Shown: piece by piece, positions 29,180 through 37,628 of the stretch
Layout of the letters: each line of letters starts with the position of its first letter
Numbering within the stretch: position 1 is the first letter of the stretch
From: Burkholderia sp. TSV86
Lineage (GTDB): Bacteria; Pseudomonadota; Gammaproteobacteria; Burkholderiales; Burkholderiaceae
Length of the DNA: 64,000 nucleotides
Direction: 5' to 3'
Assembly: GCF_001522865.1 (NCBI RefSeq)
Contig: NZ_LOWB01000015.1
Coordinates: 62,001 to 126,000 of the forward strand
Program-made: the position numbers and the translations under genes
Notes under the pieces: generated by a model
Told to the model about the DNA's origin: nothing
Databases searched by the model: none
The model's input: the letters and a program-made list of their open reading frames with translations, nothing else

Positions 29180-29211
29180 AAAAAAACGGCGCGCCTGCTG
29201 CAGGCGCGCCG
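29180..29211 (-). terminator. Strong intrinsic terminator on the minus strand
   Basis: An 11-bp perfect stem (CGGCGCGCCTG/CAGGCGCGCCG) with a 3-nt loop is followed, on the minus strand only, by seven T. Transcripts ending here would come from the gene-free interval to its right. The hairpin may weakly help end maeB, but no T-run follows on the plus strand. Confidence 0.75.
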
Positions 29212-29310
29212 CCGGGCATGGCAGCAGAGAGGAGCCTTCCCAAATAGGCGACGCCTCCCTTGGGCCGCAAGGGACGGCGAGGAGGCAGAACCCGCCGCAG
29301 TGGACGTCGC
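29180..29310 (-). ncRNA. Candidate small RNA with its own terminator
   Basis: Between maeB and the RNase gene there is a roughly 130-nt minus-strand interval with no open frame but with a strong intrinsic terminator at its end. TAATAT at 29318-29323 (minus strand) could act as a -10 box, giving a start near 29310; no good -35 is seen. Inside, UCCCUUG and CAAGGGA plus flanking CGCC/GGCG form a stem of about 11 bp with a short loop. I tested a 6S RNA fold by eye and did not find its long closed hairpin. The ends are approximate. Confidence 0.3.
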
Positions 29311-29314
29311 TGCG

Positions 29315-29334
29315 CTCATATTACCCTATATGAG
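29315..29334. repeat. Perfect 7-bp inverted repeat
   Basis: CTCATAT and ATATGAG flank a 6-bp spacer. It overlaps the possible -10 box of the candidate small RNA and may be an operator. Confidence 0.55.
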
Positions 29335-29346
29335 TGATTTTTATCT

Positions 29347-29375
29347 CGATCACGATAAAAAATTTATCGTGATCG
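29347..29375. repeat. Perfect 13-bp inverted repeat upstream of the RNase gene
   Basis: CGATCACGATAAA and its exact reverse complement flank a 3-A spacer. It lies about 110 bp before the RNase start in an AT-rich gap, and is too A/T-rich and T-run-poor for a clear terminator. It could be a regulator site. Confidence 0.6.
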
Positions 29376-29487
29376 CTGTTTTCGCCTTTCAATTTCCTAA
29401 CTGGCATTGATTCCAGTTGGCATTAGCGCTACGCTTACGCCTTTCTTGGTCGTCAACTTATTGATTTAACAGCGGGAACCTTCGTTT

Positions 29488-29919
29488 ATGGCACGCAAGT
29501 GGCTCCGCAACGGCGCGCTCGCGTCCGTCTTCGCGATCGCCGCGATAGGCAATGTCGGCGTCACGCCGGGCAGTCTGGTTTCCGCCGCATACGCACGGGA
29601 AGCCGCTCTCCTCAACGGGGCGGCAGCGCAGGTCGATATGATCCCCGCGTCCCAGTTGCCGCGTGAAGCAACGGCCACGCTGAGCCTGATCGCCGCGGGC
29701 GGCCCCTATCCGTATGAGAAAGACGGCGTGGTGTTCGGCAATTACGAACGGGCGCTGCCGAAGATGCGGCGTGGCTACTACCACGAATACACGGTGCCAA
29801 CGCCGAGGGTGCGCAATCGTGGTGCGCGCCGCATTGTTTGCGGCGGCCCGTTGCGGCGTGTCGACAATTGTTATTACACCGACGACCACTACAACAGTTT
29901 CAAACGTATCGTTGATTGA
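29488..29919 (+). CDS. Secreted guanyl-specific ribonuclease (T1/N1/Sa family)
   Basis: This 143-residue protein has a signal peptide (about residues 1-36, cut near AYA-REA) and then a short propeptide-like stretch. The C-terminal 75 residues form a microbial RNase domain: YPYEKDGVVFGNYERALP, YYHEYTVPTP with the general-base Glu100, RRIVCGG with an active-site Arg near 115, and TDDHYNSF with His134. The trio matches Glu-Arg-His of RNase Sa/barnase. A barstar-family gene follows 7 bp later, making a toxin-inhibitor pair like barnase-barstar. The RNase is expected outside the cytoplasm, the inhibitor inside. Confidence 0.88.
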   Translation: MARKWLRNGALASVFAIAAIGNVGVTPGSLVSAAYAREAALLNGAAAQVDMIPASQLPREATATLSLIAAGGPYPYEKDGVVFGNYERALPKMRRGYYHEYTVPTPRVRNRGARRIVCGGPLRRVDNCYYTDDHYNSFKRIVD

Positions 29920-29926
29920 CTTCGGG

Positions 29927-30499
29927 ATGAGCGGCATGAGCGACAACATCTACGCGCGCGATATGTCTGCTGCGGCGGATCTGTTCGCGGCTGGCGACGG
30001 TAACCTGTTTCAGCGTGTCATGCAACTGCGCATGGCGGCGCACGCGGGCCATGCGCCTGGCGGCGCGGCCAGCCCCGGGCTTTCATCCATCGAGGAGCCT
30101 ATGAGCCTTTTTGCGACCGTGCGACCGAATCTCGTGCAGTCGATCCGCGCATTCCGTGTGCAGGATCTTGCTGACGAAGCGAATCAGCTCGGCCAGCATT
30201 TCCTGTATGCGTACTGTGGAAATGCCCAATCGAAGCAGGAAGTGCTGGAGACGATCGCAACCTCGTTCTTGTTTCCCAAGCATTTCGGCAAGAACTATGA
30301 CGCACTGTATGACTGTTTGACGGATCTCGTGCACAAGGCCGGTTCACAGCCGGGGTTTGTGATCGCGCTCGAAGCGCTACCGATCGCGCATAAATTCGAC
30401 AAGGAAGGGCGCGAAACGCTGCTCGACGTGTTTCGCGAAGCGGCGGAGTTCTGGGCGGAACGCCGGGTCGCGTTCCGCGTGTTCTACTCGTTCGCGTAA
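29927..30499 (+). CDS. Barstar-family ribonuclease inhibitor
   Basis: Expected to bind the neighbouring RNase in the cytoplasm and block its active site. The C-terminal 90 residues are barstar-like: FLYAYCGNAQSKQEVLETIATSF, FPKHFGKNYDALYDCLTDL (the aspartate-bearing contact helix) and FVIALEALP. The first 58 residues, including MSDNIYARD, have no known domain. A second start at 30101 has a better ribosome site (GAGGAG) and would give a compact 132-residue inhibitor, so the true start is open. It is 7 bp from the RNase stop and is followed by a strong terminator. Confidence 0.85.
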   Translation: MSGMSDNIYARDMSAAADLFAAGDGNLFQRVMQLRMAAHAGHAPGGAASPGLSSIEEPMSLFATVRPNLVQSIRAFRVQDLADEANQLGQHFLYAYCGNAQSKQEVLETIATSFLFPKHFGKNYDALYDCLTDLVHKAGSQPGFVIALEALPIAHKFDKEGRETLLDVFREAAEFWAERRVAFRVFYSFA

Positions 30500-30522
30500 T
30501 CCCGCACCGCACGATCCGCCGG

Positions 30523-30548
30523 AAAACCCGCCTTCGCGCGGGTTTTTT
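30523..30548 (+). terminator. Rho-independent terminator after the barstar-family gene
   Basis: AAAACCCGC, a short loop and GCGGGTTTTTT form a hairpin with a T-run starting 24 bp after the stop. It closes the RNase/barstar unit. Confidence 0.9.
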
Positions 30549-30984
30549 GCGTCTGCGGCGATACCGGAAGCGCGGGCGGCGCGCGCGTGCATTTTCCGCG
30601 TTTTCTGTCGGCGATGGCTTTTCATCGCGTGTCACCGGGAAAGATGAAGCTCGGCTCGCACGGCGCTTTGCTTTCGCCGGACGACCTTCGATTCGTCGGC
30701 GCAAGGCTGTCTTTCGATGCGCTTCATCCGTTTCGCGCGCCGCGCGATTGCGCGGCCCACGTTTTGGTGTGCCCGATCCGTCGCGCGCGTTGGCAGGCTC
30801 GTTGCGGCGGCATACGTCGCGCCGCGCCTGCCGGGGCAGACGGCCGACGTCTATCCGGACGTCTTCGTCAACGATGACGCAGCGAAAATCGCGCAATTCA
30901 ACTAAATAGCGCCCCCCAGCGGTTGTGTCCGTCCCGGGGCGCCGTCCGAAGCCGCCTGCCGCGGCGGCGGCAGGCGGCTGTGCG
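30549..30984. other. Gene-free interval between barstar and rsmE
   Basis: Several overlapping short open frames exist (for example 30717-30905) but none has a recognisable motif, ribosome site or neighbour support. The right end holds the hairpin listed at 30950-30979. Confidence 0.6.
30950..30979 (-). terminator. Strong GC hairpin downstream of rsmE
   Basis: AGCCGCCTGCCG and its exact reverse complement enclose a 6-nt loop, six bases beyond the rsmE stop. No T-run follows, so it may be a message-end stabiliser or a weak terminator. Confidence 0.5.
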
Positions 30985-31755
30985 TCACCAGCCGCCCCAG
31001 CGTGCCGCGAGCGCGGCCAGCACCGCCACGCCGGCCGTCTCGGTGCGCAGCACGCGCGGACCTAGCGACAGCGCGGCGAAGCCTCGCGCGCGCGCGGCCT
31101 GTTCCTCGTCGGGCGACAGCCCGCCTTCCGGGCCGATCAGCAACGTGATTGCGCCCGTGGGCGGCGTGCCGGGCAGCGATGCGAACGGCACGCTCGCGCG
31201 CGGCGACAGCAGCAAGCGCAGCTCGCCATCGGCCGGTGCGGCAGGCAGCGCATTGAGCCATACATCGAAGCCGCGCACCGGCGCGACGTCGGGCACGCGA
31301 TTGCGGCCGCATTGTTCACACGACGCGCGCACGACGCCGCGCCAGTGAGACACGCGCTTGTCCGCGCGCTCGCCCGACAGCTTGACGACGCCGCGCGCGG
31401 TCCTCAGCGGCGCGACCGCCGCGACGCCTAGCTCGACCGCCTTTTCGATCATCCAATCCATTTTGTCGCCGCCGGCAATGCCCTGCGCGAGCGTGACGCG
31501 ATACGGCGGTTCCGCCTCCGCGGGCTCGAACGCGCCGATCCGCGCGAGCGCGCCGCGCTTGTCGATCTCCACGAGCTGCGCGCGATATTGGCCGCCCGTG
31601 CCGTCGAACAGCGCGAGCGCGTCGCCCGGCTGCAGCCGCAGCACCTGGGCGTGACGCGCGACATCGGCCGGCAGCGGCAGTGTGGCATCGATGCGCAACG
31701 CCGCATCGACGAAGAAGCGCGGCACCGCCGCGGTCGTGGCGGCGCCGCCGCTCAT
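30985..31755 (-). CDS. rsmE: 16S rRNA m3U1498 methyltransferase
   Basis: RsmE methylates U1498 of 16S rRNA. The 256-residue protein has an N-terminal PUA-like region (PRFFVDAALRI through LFDGTGGQYRAQL), followed by a SPOUT knot domain with QGIAGGDKMDWMIEKAVELGV and the SAM-binding LLIGPEGGLSPDEE and LGPRVLRTETAGVA. Length fits the family. Its ATG overlaps the stop of the upstream VOC gene by four bases, so the two are likely co-translated. Confidence 0.95.
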   Translation of the reverse strand: MSGGAATTAAVPRFFVDAALRIDATLPLPADVARHAQVLRLQPGDALALFDGTGGQYRAQLVEIDKRGALARIGAFEPAEAEPPYRVTLAQGIAGGDKMDWMIEKAVELGVAAVAPLRTARGVVKLSGERADKRVSHWRGVVRASCEQCGRNRVPDVAPVRGFDVWLNALPAAPADGELRLLLSPRASVPFASLPGTPPTGAITLLIGPEGGLSPDEEQAARARGFAALSLGPRVLRTETAGVAVLAALAARWGGW

Positions 31756-32168
31756 GCGCCGATCCGCCGCGCGAGCGCCCAGCGGTAGCCGTCGAGATCC
31801 TCGATCTGCGCGAAGCGATCGCCCCAGAATTGATCCTGCGGCTCGCTCAGCGATTTCGCGCCGGCGTCGAGCGCTCGGCGATAGGTCTCGTCGACGTCGT
31901 CAACATACAGATAGAACGACTGCGGCGCGGTCGCCCCCGCGCTTCTCGGCGTGCGGGCCGTCGAGCCGAACGCGCCTTGAGGCGCGAACATCACGATCAA
32001 CTGGCCGCGGTACGACATTTCGACATGCATGATCGCACCGTCTTCGTCGACCAATTCGCGCTGTTTGAAGCCGAATGCGGCGCTAAAGAACTGGATCGCC
32101 GCCCGCGCGTCGCGCACCGTCAGATAAGGGGTCAGCCATGGCACGTCAGCCGGCCGTGGGTCGGTCAT
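31752..32168 (-). CDS. VOC-superfamily (glyoxalase/bleomycin-resistance-like) protein
   Basis: This 138-residue protein has one VOC domain with two beta-alpha-beta-beta-beta units: PWLTPYLTVRDARAAIQFFSAAFGFKQ, MHVEMSYRGQLIVMF, and then FYLYVDDVDETYRRALDAGA with FAQIEDLDGYRWALA. It resembles the PhnB-like subgroup, whose substrates are mostly unknown. AGGAGAC precedes the ATG at 32168; the longer frame to 32981 lies inside speE antisense and is rejected. It is coupled to rsmE by an ATGA overlap. Confidence 0.85.
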   Translation of the reverse strand: MTDPRPADVPWLTPYLTVRDARAAIQFFSAAFGFKQRELVDEDGAIMHVEMSYRGQLIVMFAPQGAFGSTARTPRSAGATAPQSFYLYVDDVDETYRRALDAGAKSLSEPQDQFWGDRFAQIEDLDGYRWALARRIGA

Positions 32169-32227
32169 ACAAAGTCTCCTGCGGGAAAATGCGTGCGTTT
32201 GGCCGACGTTCGGCCCCGCACGCAGGT

Positions 32228-33085
32228 TCAGCGATGCATGCCGAGTGTATCGCGCAGCGAGCGCGGCAGTGTAAAAAGCGCCGGATGTAATTTCGCGTCG
32301 TAGAAGCGCAGGCCGTCGATGCGCCGCTGCGCAAGCCGTTCGTCGATATCGTGCGAAAACAACGACGCCGCGTCGAGCGTGTCGCTCGCGATCGCCATCA
32401 GCCACGGCGAGCCATACAGCGGCACGTGTGCGCAAAGCGGCGTCACCACCGCGAAGCTCGCGCGCAAGCCCGCGACTAGCGTGGCGATGCGCGGTTGGTG
32501 AAAAAGCGGCGAGCCCAGATGCAGCGATACGGCGCCGCGCGGCGTCAGGATGCGCTTCAGGCGCGCGTAGAACTCGGCGGTGTAGAGGCTGGCGGCGGGC
32601 GAATCGGGCGGCGTCAGATCGAACACGGCCAGATCGAAATGCTCGCACGCGTGATCGACGTAATGCGCGGCATCGCCGATCACGAGTTCGACGCGCGGAT
32701 CGTCGAGCGCGCCTTGATGGACGTCGGCGAGATAGCGGCGCGCCATATCGACGACGGCGGGGTCGAGTTCGGCGATGACGATCCGCTCGATGCACCGATG
32801 CTTGAGCAACTGGCGCGCCGCGCCGCCGTCGCCGCCGCCGAGCACGAGTGCCTTTCGGGGCGACGGATGCGCGAGCGCGGCTGGATGCGTCATGCACTCG
32901 TGATAGACGAATTCGTCGCCCACCGAGGTCATCGGCCGTCCGTCGAGCGTGAAAAGCAGGCCCAACTGCGCCGTTTCCCAAACCTCGATTGTTTGATATC
33001 TGGACGCGACGCGCGCGACGCGGCGGGCGTTCGGAAAGCCATACGCGGTATCGGGGGTCGGATGAAAGAGAAGGGCGGTGCTCAA
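32228..33085 (-). CDS. speE: Polyamine aminopropyltransferase (spermidine synthase)
   Basis: SpeE transfers an aminopropyl group from decarboxylated SAM to putrescine. The 285-residue protein shows YQTIEVWETAQLG, LDGRPMTSVGDEFVYHECMTHPA, the nucleotide-binding GGGDGGAARQLLKH, IVIAELDPAVVDMAR and FDLAVFDLTPP, where the usual catalytic aspartate of this region is present. The end is compatible with a short C-terminal extension. It lies 59 bp upstream of the VOC gene on the same strand, and is divergent from tktA across a 315-bp gap that should hold both promoters; TAGAAT at 33221-33226 is a possible -10. Confidence 0.92.
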   Translation of the reverse strand: MSTALLFHPTPDTAYGFPNARRVARVASRYQTIEVWETAQLGLLFTLDGRPMTSVGDEFVYHECMTHPAALAHPSPRKALVLGGGDGGAARQLLKHRCIERIVIAELDPAVVDMARRYLADVHQGALDDPRVELVIGDAAHYVDHACEHFDLAVFDLTPPDSPAASLYTAEFYARLKRILTPRGAVSLHLGSPLFHQPRIATLVAGLRASFAVVTPLCAHVPLYGSPWLMAIASDTLDAASLFSHDIDERLAQRRIDGLRFYDAKLHPALFTLPRSLRDTLGMHR

Positions 33086-33400
33086 GGCGGCGGGCGGCGA
33101 AGCGGGGGATGATCGGAATTATAGAAGGCTGGCGCCCGGGCCGGAATCGCAGCCCGCGCCGGCGTGGCCGAAACCGCGCCGGGCGGCTCGTTGCGGCCGA
33201 GCTTGCGGCAGGTCATCTGTTAGAATGACAGGCTCCATAGCGGCGGAGCTGTTTGCAAGGCTGCCCGCTTTGCAGCCTTGTCCGTTTGCTCGTCCGCCCC
33301 GCGTCCTGTCGGCGCCGTACTGCGCGCCGGGAACGGTTGGCCAGCGAGCTGCCGGATGCCGCGCGCCACAGGTTTTCTCGACTCGTTTTCCGGACTCGAC

Positions 33401-35428
33401 ATGACGACTTCGTCTCCCGCCTCTCCCACTTTGATGGCCAACGCGATCCGTGCGCTTGCGATGGACGCCGTTCAGCAAGCGAATTCCGGCCATCCCGGCA
33501 TGCCGATGGGCATGGCCGAGATCGGCGTCGCGCTGTGGGCCCGCCATCTGAAGCACAATCCGGTGAATCCGCACTGGGCCGACCGTGACCGCTTCGTGCT
33601 GTCGAACGGCCATGGCTCGATGCTGCTGTATTCGCTGCTGCATCTGACGGGCTACGATCTGCCGATCGACGAGCTGAAGCAATTCCGGCAACTGCATTCG
33701 AAGACGCCGGGCCATCCCGAATACGGGATCACGCCGGGCGTCGAGACGACAACGGGCCCGCTCGGCCAGGGCCTCGCGAACTCGGTCGGGATGGCGCTCG
33801 CCGAGGCGCTGCTCGCGGACGAATTCAACAAGCCCGACGCGAAGATCGTCGACCATCATACGTATGTGTTCATCGGCGACGGCTGCCTGATGGAAGGCAT
33901 CTCGCACGAGGCGTGCTCGCTGGCGGGTACGCTGAAGCTGAACAAGCTGATCGCGCTGTACGACGACAACGGCATCTCGATCGACGGCGACGTCGTCAAC
34001 TGGTTCCACGATGACACGCCGAAGCGCTTCGAAGCTTACGGCTGGAACGTGATCCGCAACGTGAACGGCCATGATGTCGACGCGGTGGACGCGGCGATCG
34101 CGCAGGCGAAGCAATCCGACAAGCCCACCCTCATCTGTTGCCGGACGACGATCGGCAAGGGCGCGGCGACGAAGGCGGGCGGCCACGACGTGCACGGCGC
34201 GCCGCTCGGCGCCGAGGAAATCGCGAAGACGCGCGAGGCGCTCGGCTGGACATGGCCGCCATTCGTGATTCCGCAGGAAGTCTATGCGGCATGGGATGCG
34301 AAGGAGGCTGGCAAGCGCCGCGAAAGCGACTGGAACGCGGCGTTCGCGCAATATCGCGCGAAATATCCGCAGGAAGCGGCCGAATTCGAGCGCCGCACGG
34401 CCGGCAAGCTGCCTGCCGACTGGGCGCAGAAGGCGGCGGCAATCGTCGCCGGCGCGAACGAGCGCGCCGAGACCGTCGCCACGCGCAAGGCGTCGCAGCA
34501 GGCAATCGAAGGCCTCGCGGCCGTGCTGCCGGAATTGCTCGGCGGCTCGGCCGACCTGACGGGCTCGAATTTAACCAACTGGAAGGCGTCGAAGCCGGTG
34601 CGCGCGAATCAGGATGGCCCGGGCATCCAGTGGGGCAACCACATCAATTACGGCGTGCGCGAGTTCGGCATGAGCGCTGCGCTCAACGGCCTTGCGCTGC
34701 ACGGAGGCTACAAGCCGTTCGGCGGCACCTTCCTGACGTTCTCCGATTACAGCCGCAACGCGCTGCGCGTCGCGTCGCTGATGAAGGTGCCGTCGATCTT
34801 CGTATTCACGCACGATTCGATCGGCCTGGGCGAAGACGGCCCGACGCACCAATCTATCGAGCAGATCGCGAGTCTGCGGCTGATCCCGAACCACGACGTC
34901 TGGCGTCCGGCCGATACGGTCGAGACGGCTGTCGCGTGGACTCATGCGATCGCGGCGGATCGTCCGTCGAGCCTGATCTTCAGCCGCCAGAACCTCGCGT
35001 TCAATCCGCGCAGCGACGCGCAGATCGCGAACATCGACAAGGGCGGCTACGTGCTGCGCGACTGGAATGAAGAGATCGTCGCGCGCAAGATCATCCTGAT
35101 CGCGACGGGCTCCGAGGTCGAGCTTGCGATGAAGGCGGTCGAGCCGCTCGCGCAGCAAGGGATCGCGGCGCGCGTGGTATCGATGCCGGCGACGACCGTG
35201 TTCGATCGGCAGGATGCCGAGTATCGCGAGCGCGTGCTGCCGCAAGGCGTGCGCCGCGTCGCGATCGAAGCGGGGGTGACGAGCTTCTGGCGCAAGTACG
35301 TCGGCCTCGAAGGCGGTGTCGTCGGGATCGACACGTTCGGTGAATCGGCGCCGGCCGGCGTGCTGTTCAAGCACTTCGGCTTCACCGTCGAGCACGTCGT
35401 CGAGACCGTGAAGGCCGTTCTCGCCTAA
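33401..35428 (+). CDS. tktA: Transketolase
   Basis: Transketolase moves two-carbon units between sugar phosphates with thiamine pyrophosphate, in the pentose phosphate pathway. The 675-residue protein has the family order: [29 protein letters not shown], the TPP motif [20 protein letters not shown], and in the second half [14 protein letters not shown], the catalytic GEDGPTHQ and a C-terminal domain ending VETVKAVLA. The ATG at 33401 starts the conserved region; an in-frame extension to 33278 has no similarity. It is followed 82 bp later by gapA, with no terminator seen between. Confidence 0.97.
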   Translation: MTTSSPASPTLMANAIRALAMDAVQQANSGHPGMPMGMAEIGVALWARHLKHNPVNPHWADRDRFVLSNGHGSMLLYSLLHLTGYDLPIDELKQFRQLHSKTPGHPEYGITPGVETTTGPLGQGLANSVGMALAEALLADEFNKPDAKIVDHHTYVFIGDGCLMEGISHEACSLAGTLKLNKLIALYDDNGISIDGDVVNWFHDDTPKRFEAYGWNVIRNVNGHDVDAVDAAIAQAKQSDKPTLICCRTTIGKGAATKAGGHDVHGAPLGAEEIAKTREALGWTWPPFVIPQEVYAAWDAKEAGKRRESDWNAAFAQYRAKYPQEAAEFERRTAGKLPADWAQKAAAIVAGANERAETVATRKASQQAIEGLAAVLPELLGGSADLTGSNLTNWKASKPVRANQDGPGIQWGNHINYGVREFGMSAALNGLALHGGYKPFGGTFLTFSDYSRNALRVASLMKVPSIFVFTHDSIGLGEDGPTHQSIEQIASLRLIPNHDVWRPADTVETAVAWTHAIAADRPSSLIFSRQNLAFNPRSDAQIANIDKGGYVLRDWNEEIVARKIILIATGSEVELAMKAVEPLAQQGIAARVVSMPATTVFDRQDAEYRERVLPQGVRRVAIEAGVTSFWRKYVGLEGGVVGIDTFGESAPAGVLFKHFGFTVEHVVETVKAVLA

Positions 35429-35510
35429 TGCGACGTGCGATGCGCGCTGCGTCGCGCGTCGCGCCGTGAAGCTGCACGAAACGAATTTTTTCAGCCATCA
35501 GGAGATAGAC

Positions 35511-36521
35511 ATGACGATTCGCGTTGCCATCAACGGATACGGCCGCATCGGCCGCAACACGCTGCGCGCGTTCTATGAAAACGGCAAGAAGCATGACCTC
35601 GAGATCGTCGCGATCAACGATCTGGGCGATGCGAAGACCAACGCGCACCTCACGCAGTACGACACCGCGCACGGCCGCTTCCCGGGCGAAGTGTCGGTCG
35701 ACGGCGATTACCTCGTCGTCAACGGCGACAAGATCCGCGTGCTTGCGAACCGCAATCCTGCCGAGCTGCCGTGGGGCGAGCTGGGCGTCGACGTCGTGCT
35801 GGAGTGCACGGGCTTCTTCACGACCAAGGAAAAGGCGAGCGCGCACCTGAAGGGGGGAGCGAAGAAGGTGATCATCTCGGCGCCGGGCGGCAAGGACGTC
35901 GACGCGACGATCGTCTACGGCGTGAACCACAACGTGCTGAAGGCCGAGCATACGGTGATCTCGAACGCATCGTGCACGACGAACTGCCTCGCGCCGCTCG
36001 TCAAGCCGCTGAACGACAAGATCGGCGTCGAAACCGGCCTGATGACGACGATCCACGCTTATACGAACGACCAGGTGTTGACCGACGTGTATCACGAGGA
36101 TCTGCGCCGCGCGCGCTCGGCTACGCACAGCCAGATTCCGACGAAGACGGGCGCGGCGGCGGCCGTCGGTCTCGTGTTGCCGGAACTGAACGGCAAGCTC
36201 GACGGCTATGCGATCCGCGTGCCGACCATCAACGTGTCGATCGTCGATCTGTCGTTCATCGCAAAGCGCGATACCACGGTCGACGAAGTCAACGCGATCA
36301 TGAAGGAAGCGTCGGAAGGCGCGCTGAAGGGCATCCTCGGCTACAACGCCGCGCCGCTCGTGTCGATCGACTTCAACCACAACCCGGCTTCGTCGACGTT
36401 CGACGCAACGCTGACCAAGGTGTCGGGCCGTCTCGTCAAGGTGTCGAGCTGGTACGACAACGAGTGGGGTTTCTCGAACCGGATGCTCGATACGGCTGTC
36501 GCGCTCGCGAACGCGAAGTAA
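35511..36521 (+). CDS. gapA: Glyceraldehyde-3-phosphate dehydrogenase, type I
   Basis: This glycolytic enzyme oxidises glyceraldehyde 3-phosphate with NAD. The 336-residue protein starts [16 protein letters not shown] (dinucleotide fold). The catalytic Cys155 is in [12 protein letters not shown] and the partner His182 in [22 protein letters not shown] is the family signature near the C-terminus. AGGAG precedes the ATG at 35511. A terminator follows at 36591. It probably shares a message with tktA, linking pentose phosphate and glycolytic flux. Called gapA by similarity; other gap paralogues cannot be excluded. Confidence 0.96.
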   Translation: MTIRVAINGYGRIGRNTLRAFYENGKKHDLEIVAINDLGDAKTNAHLTQYDTAHGRFPGEVSVDGDYLVVNGDKIRVLANRNPAELPWGELGVDVVLECTGFFTTKEKASAHLKGGAKKVIISAPGGKDVDATIVYGVNHNVLKAEHTVISNASCTTNCLAPLVKPLNDKIGVETGLMTTIHAYTNDQVLTDVYHEDLRRARSATHSQIPTKTGAAAAVGLVLPELNGKLDGYAIRVPTINVSIVDLSFIAKRDTTVDEVNAIMKEASEGALKGILGYNAAPLVSIDFNHNPASSTFDATLTKVSGRLVKVSSWYDNEWGFSNRMLDTAVALANAK

Positions 36522-36590
36522 GCGGCCGGGCTTGCCGTGCCGCCGGGGTTTGCAAGGCGGCGGCGCGCGCAAGCGGCAATGATCGGGACA

Positions 36591-36622
36591 CGCGCCGGCG
36601 GATATCGCCGGCGCGTTTTTTT
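36591..36622 (+). terminator. Rho-independent terminator after gapA
   Basis: CGCGCCGGCG, a 5-nt loop and CGCCGGCGCG are followed by seven T. It ends the tktA-gapA unit. Confidence 0.92.
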
Positions 36623-36660
36623 ATACGCGCCGCCCGAGGCGCCGCGTGCATCGCATTCCG

Positions 36661-37353
36661 TTACCCTTTCGGCGTCGGGAAGAATACGCCGGCCCGCTGC
36701 GCGGCATTCGCGATATGCGCTTCGATTGCCGCGCCGGCCGCGGCGGAATCTTTCGCGATCAGCGCATCGAGAATCGCGCGGTGCTCGTGATAGGTCGACA
36801 GCACGAACTCACGCCGATAGAACGGCATTCGCTGGCTTTCTTTCATGATGTCCGCGCTGCCGCGCAGGATCGATTCGATCGCCGCGTTGCCGGCAAGACT
36901 GACGATGCGCATATGGAAGTCGAAATCGAGTTGCGACGCGTCGTCAAGCTCGTCATTCGCGAGCGCTTCGTGCAGCGCGGCAACATTCGTCTCGAACCAT
37001 TCGAGATCCGCGTCGATGACCGCGAGCGCGGCCATGCGTGCCGCGAAGCCTTCGAGCGCGTAACGCATCTGGTACGTATCGGGCAGCGACGACTGCTCGG
37101 CAAAGCGCCATGCATGCGCGGCGTTTGCCTGCGCGCGCTCGACATACACGCCTTTGCCGGGGCGGATGCGCAGCAGACCGAGTGCTTCGAGTGTCGACAA
37201 CGCTTCGCGCAGCGACGCGCGGCTGATCTCCAGTTCTTCGGATAACTGACGTTGCGCAGGCAGCAGGCTGCCGACGGGATAGAACCCGGCCTCGATCCGC
37301 TCGCGGATCGTGGCGATGGCGGCGTCGGTAACGGTGTGCGGAACGTTCTTCAT
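36661..37353 (-). CDS. GntR-family (FadR/FCD subgroup) regulator of the allantoate module
   Basis: This 230-residue repressor-type protein has an N-terminal winged helix (ATIRERIEAGFYPVGSLLPAQRQLSEELEISRASLREAL, positions 13-51) and a C-terminal FCD ligand domain with the helical metal-site pattern around FDFHMRIVSLAGN and YHEHRAIL. It is divergent from a DctA-like transporter, alc and allA, with two near-identical FadR-type operators between them. Control of allantoate/ureidoglycolate use is inferred from that context; the effector may be a pathway intermediate. Confidence 0.9.
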   Translation of the reverse strand: MKNVPHTVTDAAIATIRERIEAGFYPVGSLLPAQRQLSEELEISRASLREALSTLEALGLLRIRPGKGVYVERAQANAAHAWRFAEQSSLPDTYQMRYALEGFAARMAALAVIDADLEWFETNVAALHEALANDELDDASQLDFDFHMRIVSLAGNAAIESILRGSADIMKESQRMPFYRREFVLSTYHEHRAILDALIAKDSAAAGAAIEAHIANAAQRAGVFFPTPKG

Positions 37354-37380
37354 CGATTTCGTCGGATGTGGCGGCGATTA

Positions 37381-37395
37381 AGCGGTCTGACCAGT
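37381..37395. promoter_or_regulatory. Operator copy 1 for the GntR-family regulator
   Basis: AGCGGTCTGACCAGT matches operator copy 2 at 12 of 15 positions and keeps the GGTCnGACC core. It sits just downstream of a TACAAT -10 candidate (minus strand, 37396-37401) of the regulator gene, suggesting autoregulation. Confidence 0.7.
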
Positions 37396-37508
37396 ATTGT
37401 AAACCGTCGTTCAGGCAATGCGCCGCAGCATCGGGAAAGCGATGATCCGGTGCTTTCCCGATGCTCGTCCGCCCGCCGGCCCCGCGGGAAATCCCTATTT
37501 TTGTGTGC

Positions 37509-37537
37509 TTGACGCGACTATATCGGCTTCCTACTAT
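37509..37537 (+). promoter_or_regulatory. Strong sigma70 promoter of the DctA-like transporter operon
   Basis: TTGACG and TACTAT are separated by exactly 17 bp. The predicted start is near 37544, and operator copy 2 begins a few bases further, well placed to block initiation. Confidence 0.75.
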
Positions 37538-37550
37538 CGTCGATAACAAC

Positions 37551-37565
37551 ACTGGTCGGACCAGT
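37551..37565. promoter_or_regulatory. Operator copy 2 for the GntR-family regulator
   Basis: ACTGGTCGGACCAGT is a perfect palindrome around a central base. It agrees with the known E. coli FadR operator core TGGTCnGACCA, as expected for an FCD-type GntR protein, and lies about 7-21 bases after the predicted transcript start. Confidence 0.8.
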
Positions 37566-37628
37566 ATGAACAGAGGAATCGGCAATCGGTCCGCCACTTA
37601 TCCGCAACTGCCGTGATGGGAGAGCGCC

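Noticed and set aside
29180..29320. 6S RNA at the maeB-RNase gap
   Set aside because: The expected long closed stem pairing the two ends is not present; only a smaller internal stem and a terminator are.
30549..30984. Small genes between barstar and rsmE, for example at 30717-30905
   Set aside because: Overlapping frames on one GC-rich stretch, no motif or ribosome site.
32981..33085. VOC protein extended to 32981
   Set aside because: The extension lies in another frame of speE and shows no similarity; the ATG at 32168 has a ribosome site.
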